Below, piece by piece: positions 54,047-64,000 of a stretch of 64,000 nt of DNA. The stretch's first letter is position 1. Every line of letters begins with the position of its first letter. The position numbers were made by a program, and so were the translations under genes. The notes under the pieces are model-generated. The model was not told the origin of the DNA, searched no databases, and saw nothing but the letters and a program-made list of their open reading frames with translations. Source of the DNA: Luzula sylvatica (lineage: Eukaryota > Streptophyta > Magnoliopsida > Poales > Juncaceae); contig OX326957.1 of assembly GCA_946800325.1 (NCBI GenBank), positions 48,468,307-48,532,306 of the forward strand, written 5' to 3'.

Positions 54047-54500
54047 AGGGGTGGACATTCGGTTGAACCGAACCGAACCGAACCGATCCGAACCGAACCG
54101 AACCGAACCGAATAAGAGCAAATCGAATTAAACCGAACCGGACTAGATTCAAACCGAAACGAACCGAATAAAATTTGAACCGATTTAAAACCGAACTGAA
54201 TTAGAAGTTTTATAATGTTAAAATTCAAATATTATTTACAAAAAAAATATAAAAACAAATCATATAAAATATACTTACGTTATTTCTAATTTTATAATAA
54301 TTAATTTTAATTTTTTTAAATAAATATAATAGAAAAAGTGAAAAATAGTATTAATTCGGCCGATTCGGTTTAATCGGTTATGAAAATACCAAAATCGAAC
54401 CGAACCGAATAAACCGAACAATATCATTTTTTGAACCGAACCGAATCAAATAAACCGAAAAATCGAATCGATTAAACCGAATTCGACCAGTTGTTCGGTT
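54047..54500. mobile_element. hAT-like element with CCGAACCGAA repeats, upstream of BGLU-C
   Basis: The left end TAGGGGTGGACATTCGGTTG is typical of plant hAT MITEs. Runs of GAACCGAACC fill both sides of an AT-rich core, ending in CGGTTTAATCGG and AAACCGAATTCG. The right terminus does not mirror the left end and seems lost. It stops about 100 bp before the BGLU-C start codon, the same relative place as the element at 43652-44257 before BGLU-B. Confidence 0.6.
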
Positions 54501-54600
54501 TCCATTTAAAGAACGTGCTCCAATTTATAAAAAAAGATAATGATTATGATTAGTGCCCCATCCACAGAAGAGGAACTCAATCTTGGGAGAGAGAGAGAGA

Positions 54601-57121
<2,521 letters not shown>

Positions 57122-58419
57122 AACTGAGTTATGTGTGAGGATTTCTTTTTTCATGAAATATGATGTGTGTAATGTGAATATTTTAATTATGTTTGTAAGA
57201 TTTGAATAAGCAAATTATGAGCAAATTGCTCATTGCTTTGTAAAAACATTCATATAAATTGTAAACAGATGAAAGGGCAACTTAATTTGGTCATCTTTGT
57301 ATAAGGAAACCGAGATAAAAAAGAAATCGGAAAACATTGAAAACAATTAATAATCAAAATATAACGAAACGAAGAAAACCTTTTGACCAAGCCCCGTAAA
57401 TTAACATTATTTTGCCCATTAATATCTCTAGGCCTATGATACCATACAATTTAATTGCAAGTTAAGTAAATCCACAAGTTTAAAATAATCAATTATCAAA
57501 GAGATGATTTAGCTTAAAATAATCACACAAAAACAAAAAGCAAGCTATGTTGTTTCTTTGGGTCCATCAAAAATTATGGGCCCAAACTTGGCCACCCCAA
57601 CATGAATTTGCAGAAAGTAGGAGAATAATAAATAGTGGTGATTTCAATTGGAAAATTTAAGAAACCAATGTAACGTTTCAGCAAAGAAAAAATCGAGCAA
57701 AGACGTAACTTCTCGGGCGAGTACCAATCCGGTTTTTCCACACATTATTCAAAGAGACAAAAGGCTGTAAAAATCAAGTGACACATTTTTCATTGAGAGG
57801 GAAGTGCAGTTCTATCTTGATGCAAGCAAATCAGCTAGAATCAAAATCAAATGAATTGGCGTAATTTTCATTAAGATTTGGACGGTGTTCTTTACACCTT
57901 AAATATACCTTGCTTTTCTCCTGAGTCTAAAGCAAACCAAATGTACCCTACTTTTTTTTTGTCTTTACAAATAGAGAGCATTTATCATGACACAGATTGT
58001 TTACCTTCAATATCAAGTATATACATTTAAAACAAAATAAAAAGTATATGAAAGAACTCATAACAATAACAAGACTTTTTTTTATAAAATATCTTCGATT
58101 TGCGATTGTTTTTATTATATTTGCAAACGAAATAGAAAAAAGATACAAATAATAATTTAGAAACGAAAATTGAATCGAAGTGGGCTATAGGATATTTTTT
58201 AAGTTTTGAAAATCACACCATAAATCATAAATATGTACATTAAAAGCTAATCGTAAGCGACATCATATTCAATCCGAATTCTTATCATTATCGCACTACC
58301 CTCATCTTTTTGTTTGTGAAGCTTTGGCGCAAATATGATTTTGTAGAACTATTGGATCTCTCAAGGTATGGATTCTTTATCTATCATTTAAGTTTCTCTC
58401 TTTATGAGGTAGTAGAGAG
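57122..58419. other. Gene-free stretch 3' of BGLU-C
   Basis: No gene, RNA gene or transposon end recognised. The first about 200 bp are the likely 3' UTR and terminator region of BGLU-C. Confidence 0.4.
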
Positions 58420-58567
58420 TAATTATTTTTTTTTTATAATAAATGGAGAAGACTCACTAGTCCTACATCCATTTATATAAATGAGAATTGAATTCACAAT
58501 TTCTCATAACATATGATTTTTTATGTTTCACACTCAACCAACCAACTGGACTATAATCCCATTGACA
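58420..58567 (-). mobile_element. tRNA-derived SINE, copy B
   Basis: On the minus strand it reads TATAGTCCAGTTGGTTGG (A box), a degenerate B box (GAATTCAATTCTCATTTA), then TTCTCCATTTATTATAA and a poly(A) tail. A 9-bp target duplication, AGTAGAGAG (58411-58419 and 58568-58576), marks the ends. It is the same family as the copies at 23325 and 29258. Confidence 0.75.
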
Positions 58568-58576
58568 AGTAGAGAG

Positions 58577-60934
58577 AGATTGTTAATCATATGTTTTACA
58601 TATCAAATAATTTAAATAATTAATGATATGTTTTGGTTCTTAAGTTGAATAATTTTTATTTTGCTCATCATAAAAATATAAATTATCACAATAACTCTAT
58701 ACATCAAATATAATATCTTATATTGATTTATAAATGGTCCATTGTTCTTAATCAAAGTGATCACTTTAATTTGAAAATGTGAATTGACAATAATACAATA
58801 CATAATTATTTTACATATAAGTTCAATATTCTAATAACATATGCAGGGACGGATTTATGTAAGAGCGGATCTATGTAGCGCAAATATACCATATACATTC
58901 TAGATATATGACATACTTTTATATTTTATATCTTTTATAGATATATCATATATTTTTAGTTGTATGATATCATTTTACGTTTTGTACGTTTTTATATGTC
59001 TCATATATATATTTAAGATGTATGATATATATATTTTAAAATGAATACATGTTATACATTTTTTACAGTATGAGGTCTATTTATGTTTTTTTACATTTTA
59101 ATGTATGATATATGTTTTTATAAATACTAAATACAAGACATGTATTTTTTTACATGTATACCATAATTTGTTTACATGTATTATATATTTTTTTAGATGA
59201 GTAATTTTTTGTATAGTTCTTTTTACTAGAATTATAACTTACAACGATATATCTTGTTGGTCGGCATGCGATAAAACGGTCAAAATGACAACGATTTATT
59301 TTTTTAAAAAGAAAAAAACGGTCACGTAGTGTATCAGGCTGATTCTTGACGGACCATCGTTCATTAGTCGATCTCGATGATATTTTATAACTCATCTTTG
59401 ATCACTAGAGAATACGAGGGATATTTCTTGTCATTGGCTCATATGTCTTTGGAAAAGTGGGAATATTTCATGTTAGCGAATTTGATTGAGTGACCTGTTA
59501 ATTAGAAACTCATTCAGTTTGTACACACTAATAGGAAAGTCTTCAAGTTGATATATATCCCGGAGCTCAAATTCCGTTTTTTTTTTCCTGAATTTTTGAC
59601 GCTATCAAGTTAGCGAATTTGATTGAGTGACTCCACGTACTCTATAGTTTCTTTCTTGCCGATTTTTGTAATTTCTAAGTAGCCAAGTAAGAGATAACTA
59701 TTCTTTGAATTTGATTTGTATAAGATATATACTCGTTATAAACACGTAATGTGAGAAAATAGAAATCGAGCACTACATAAAATTAGAAGTTCTGTTAACA
59801 TAGACTTGGACCAGATAAATTTTTTGAATTACTAGAGATTAATATCATCTTGAATATTGAATACTAGTAAATCATAATACAATGAATACTTAATTTATTC
59901 GTAGCGTGAATAATAATATCAAGCCAATACATGTTTGTTTGATGCATTTATTTTTCCTACAATTTAATAATTATGTGAAGAAAATAATTTTTATATTTGT
60001 ATAATTTAAGCTTTGGAAAGAGAATTTATTTTATCAATGACGATAGAAAAAAATATTAATTTTGATGGTAATCACATTCTCATGAAATATGTTCTAGGTC
60101 ATCGTGGAGTTAATTTATTACCTAATGTCAACACAAGACACAGTGCTATAATAAATTAAAATAGATGTCTACAAATACTAATTTTAAAGCATTAACAAAA
60201 CACCGCCTTTATTATAAAAAAAACACCCCTTTGAATATTCAAAAGAAACCCCACTATACAAGATTTCATTTCCAATTATAAATTTAAATTGAACTTATTA
60301 TAAATGTTAAACTATAAATGTTAAATTTAACATAGAATGCTGTTCATTTTTTTTTGTTAATAACATCAGAACTTAATTCAGCAAAAACAAAATTAAAAAT
60401 TATTTAACATCATACGATATTTTTATATTTACAACATTACAAATTATAATAGTATACGATATATTTATAAGTACAAAAAAGTTATTTATGTTTTAACAGG
60501 TAAACTATTTTTTTTATTTGTTTTAACTTTTGAAAATTTTAATATAAAAGTTATTTAAACAAAAACACAAATATAACATTCTTAGTATTATAAATGTTTC
60601 TTAAAATTATGGCTTTAAATTAGGGAAATCGTTAATTTATCTTCGTGATATACATTCTTAGACATTCTATTTTCTAACATAATGTATTTACATATTCAAA
60701 TTAGAGAAAATATCATGTAGAAACTATGTTAATTTAATGTCAAAATAAATAAAAAGTTCAAATGGATATATTTGGCAGAGTTTTTAAAATTAAAGTTCTA
60801 CAAATAATAAATGTATGATTTATATTATATAATAATTTACTAGTATTTTATACATGAATAATATAATATTTATATTTTTAAAAAGTTCTACAGATAATAT
60901 TATATTTATATTTGATCATATAATTTAGAAGGTA
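58577..60934. other. AT-rich gene-free stretch with TATGATAT repeats
   Basis: About 58870-59170 is built of loosely repeated ATGTATGATATAT and TTTTTTACAT words, low-complexity DNA. Beyond it I see nothing except short repeats such as TTAGCGAATTTGATTGAGTGA at about 59473 and 59612. Confidence 0.4.
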
Positions 60935-61166
60935 TTTATTATGCCCCACAACTCATGTTTGTCATCCTTGATGCGGATTCCGAGGTAGAAGGGTAATGAG
61001 GATTAATTAGCAACCCAATTAACACAAAAAATAAATTAACAATTAATTCCAACATATCGATAAAAATTACATGCTAATTAATTCCATTAACCTTTTCCGG
61101 AATCCGCATCAAGAACGGGAAACAAGGGAAACATGAGTTGTGGGACAAAATAAAATTTCCCTATAA
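60935..61166. mobile_element. Small inverted-repeat MITE, about 230 bp
   Basis: The left arm ATGCCCCACAACTCATGTTT then CTTGATGCGGATTCCG mirrors the right arm CGGAATCCGCATCAAG then AAACATGAGTTGTGGGACA. The arms are about 60-70 bp around an AATTAATT-rich core. The exact ends and duplication are unresolved. Confidence 0.65.
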
Positions 61167-62765
61167 TTTAATGTGAATAATAAAAAAATTGAAGAAACTA
61201 TTGAATAAGTTTCTGTTAACATGAACCTAGCAAATTGTGTCATTCAACATCATTAATTGTATGATGATTTAGTTTTCTAAAAATACTAAAATTATGAACT
61301 TCGAGGTAAATGAGATGTGTTGTAGGATAATTTATCACACATAAGAAAATTTTATATTTAATTTATTTATCATATAATATAGTTTCTTATTTAATACCAT
61401 TCTTATTTGTGATCAACGTATATCAACTATCAATAAATTGGGGGATAAGTAATTTTTGTCTATAACCATAGTATTGTGATTAGTTATGAGGTAAATGAGA
61501 CGCATTGTTGGAGTCACCAAATTTTTGGATAAGGATTGGTCAGAGCATGACAATGTTTTACCATATCTAAATCAAATTCAAATAAACATGAGATTGTCAA
61601 ACAAAAACTACATATTCGTATGTATTTTTCGTATTTCAGCAAAATTTTGATTTTTGGTTTAAGAAAGATCAGCGTGTATGAATCAAATTGTGGTAGGTTC
61701 ATTTACCACATCTATTTTTTTTCTTTTCCATTTTGATTATTTTTAAAACCATCATTGTTTTTGTTTTTACTATATTACGTCAATTTTCCTAAATTTAACT
61801 ATTAATTATTTTGTATACATAGTATATCATATTAAAATAAGCTATATAAACTTAAATTAATGTTAATTGTAATTATATTATGGAGAAATAAAATGATGAA
61901 TAAATTTTGATAAATAAAGAGGATTTTGAAATTTATTTGGCAAAACGGAATAGTTTCGAGAATTTAATTAGAACGCAAGTTTTAGGGAGAATTTTAACTC
62001 AACTTTGTTATGTTAGAGATAAGGATCATTAATTACAAAGGAAACAAAACACAGAAGTAATAAATTGATGTTTTATTAGCGATCACGATGACATTTACCA
62101 TAAATATTTAAGCTATAATCGTTGTACGAAACTTCAGTTAGTTTTAATATAATATAATTTCTTCTCTTGACCAGTACTAAATATTAAAAGGGAAATTATT
62201 GGGTAAAGTTTTATTGGGTAAAGTTATCATATTTAAATTTAAATTAAATAAAAAAGAAGAAGATTGTATTGATTTACGAAAACACACACACACACCACCA
62301 CCCCCCACCCCCCACCCCCCACCCCCCACCACACACACACAGAGACACGCATTCACTCATTTATGAGGCATTTACTATGCCTCCACAAAATCCTTTCTCT
62401 CATTCTCTATGATCATGTTTGGACGACCGTATTAGGATTTACATTAAAATAATTAACCTTCCGTAAGTCGAGTTTCGAAAATTACAGTCCAAGTTTCAAT
62501 GTTTCGATTGACGAAAGTAAAATTACTGGATTTATAGTGTTTATTTTTGGGTTGATGTAATTGAATTATGTAATTTCAAGATTTATATGTTCTAAAATTT
62601 TCAAATAAATTTTACCATTGATTAATTGACATAAGATTTTAATTTAACCACGAAACTAATAATCATCCAAAAAATCATAATTAAATTATACCATTACATT
62701 ACTATCCCAAAAAAGATAAAATAAAACAAGCCTTGCGTATACAATTTCATATCATAAATTATCCC
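61167..62765. other. AT-rich gene-free stretch
   Basis: Nothing recognised apart from a (CA)n plus CACCCCCC microsatellite at about 62282-62345. Confidence 0.4.
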
Positions 62766-64000
62766 CTATTCTGATGTTCTCATCGCGTAATTATCAATCC
62801 AACCATTTTGAAGAGTAGAATTGAACTTTAAGAACATAATGACAATATATTTATGTATTGTTAGATATTGATATGTCGATAACTTGCTAGATATTGATAT
62901 GCCGATAACAATAATGACATCGAAAATTTGTCCTGCATGCTCATGACAACATTGATTACCATCCCCAAAGTCAAATTTATTGTCATTATCCGTTGCATCG
63001 GCACTGTGCGAAATCTGAAACTTTATGAAAAACACGAAATCAGAAAAAACTATACCATGCATTATGTGAACACAAGAAGAGTGCCAAGAAAAATACGAAA
63101 TTTGTTTACTATTGTTTATACCAGGCGGAAGAGACACAATGAAAACTTGAATATCGAGTGGCAGAGAGACGAGCAGAGACGACCTTAAGAAGATGGAGAC
63201 AATTTTCAGTATTTCTCGTCAAATTGTTCATTTCCTGTAACTCCGCTTCTTGTAGTTTTGAGCGAAAGTTGGGTTGCAGTATGTTGGGATTTGCATCGAC
63301 CCGAGTCTCGCACAGCATAATGAAGAGTTCGGTTCGATCCAGATTCCGAGGGTCTCGTTGACATTTCCTAGAGTATGAATCTATGCGATAAACTAAAATG
63401 GGTCATATCTCGTGAAATTGATCACGAACAAAGGGTTGACGCGCTTTTGTTTATCTCTCCTGCTCCGCTCTCCAGTAACACGTGCGTCTCATGCCCGCAC
63501 GATTCGACACCGTCGATGAAGCTTTGCCTTCTTGTCGAATACAACCGGAACGATTCCGGTTATGCTCCAATCTTTCTCTCGTTAGATCACAACGAAGAAT
63601 CTCAGTTGAGATTCCTCTACCCGTATCCACCTCGAGTTATCGCATCTCGGTTACGCACGATCTGCCTTGTAAAGTCTGAAGGAAATACAGTTTTGGATCA
63701 ACGGTAAAATGGTACGTAGAAGGACAAACGAACGCACGCGTTCGTGGGCATAAGAAACAGTTTTAGTAAAACTGGCATAACTTTCAGATAACGACTCCAA
63801 TTTAAATGGTTGAAGTTGGTTTGGATAAATAATAAGATTATATAGAACTTTCATCAAGAAATATATTTCATTTGAGCGATGTATCAGTGTTGTTTTAATG
63901 GAATACCGAAAGGGTGCGACAGTTTGACATACAGTTAGTAAAACCGTCATAACTTTATTATCCGAACTACAATTGGACTGGGCTAAATTGGGTTAGAAAG
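62766..64000. other. Unassigned region at right edge, possible gene fragment or retroelement part
   Basis: From about 63120 the composition is less AT-rich than its surroundings. On the minus strand 63318-63109 encodes a charged helical peptide (SKLQEAELQEMNNL) that reaches a possible donor (AAG|GTCGTC). A nearby minus frame holds FGDGNQCCHEHAGQIFD. On the + strand 63375-63707 is open for 110 codons without a known domain. The tail has two related phrases, AGTAAAACTGGCATAACTTT and AGTAAAACCGTCATAACTTT, a wording common in plant LTR-retroelement non-coding regions. I cannot decide between these; the window ends here. Confidence 0.25.

Overview
The window is nuclear DNA of a flowering plant, most likely a eudicot. 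It is AT-rich, its genes carry GT-AG introns, and its three gene families are plant ones. Intergenic space is dense with plant-type transposons: a Copia LTR element, non-autonomous hATs, Mutator-like elements with long inverted repeats, Helitron ends and tRNA-derived SINEs. I cannot name the species.

Region 1 (about 1.5-28.6 kb) is a segmental duplication. The ancestral unit was a long-chain fatty alcohol oxidase gene (FAO, + strand) followed by a convergent gene for a pTAC5-like plastid nucleoid protein (- strand). Copy 1 keeps an intact FAO (1665-5608) but only a wrecked pTAC5 remnant (about 6295-7868). That remnant has lost its last exon and carries two hAT elements, each with a perfect 8-bp target duplication. 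Copy 2 keeps both genes intact: FAO (18575-23244) and PTAC5 (26199-28524). Between the copies lies a truncated Copia element (9837 to about 14.6 kb). Its 1.5-kb LTR holds about 18 palindromes of the CCGTTGCAACGG type upstream of a TATA box. A second array of about 15 such sites precedes an accessory ORF.

Region 2 (about 33-57 kb) holds three complete 12-exon GH1 beta-glucosidase genes on the + strand: BGLU-A 32983-37085, BGLU-B 44332-46984 and BGLU-C 54601-57121. They resemble the BGLU45/46/47 monolignol-glucosidase group. B and C are young tandem duplicates with identical exon lengths. In both, the acid/base motif reads NEMN instead of NEPN. BGLU-B has two GC splice donors where BGLU-C has GT. 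A 3.1-kb non-autonomous Mutator-like element with a perfect 9-bp target duplication sits between A and B, nested in an older element. A SINE lies just 3' of BGLU-B.

The right end (57-64 kb) is AT-rich repeat-bearing DNA with a SINE, a small inverted-repeat element and no convincing gene. The FAO genes probably serve fatty-alcohol and wax oxidation, the BGLU genes apoplastic or vacuolar glucoside hydrolysis, and PTAC5 plastid transcription and heat protection. I see no sign that they form one pathway. All exon boundaries were derived by hand from splice consensus, reading-frame continuity and comparison between the paralogues in the window.
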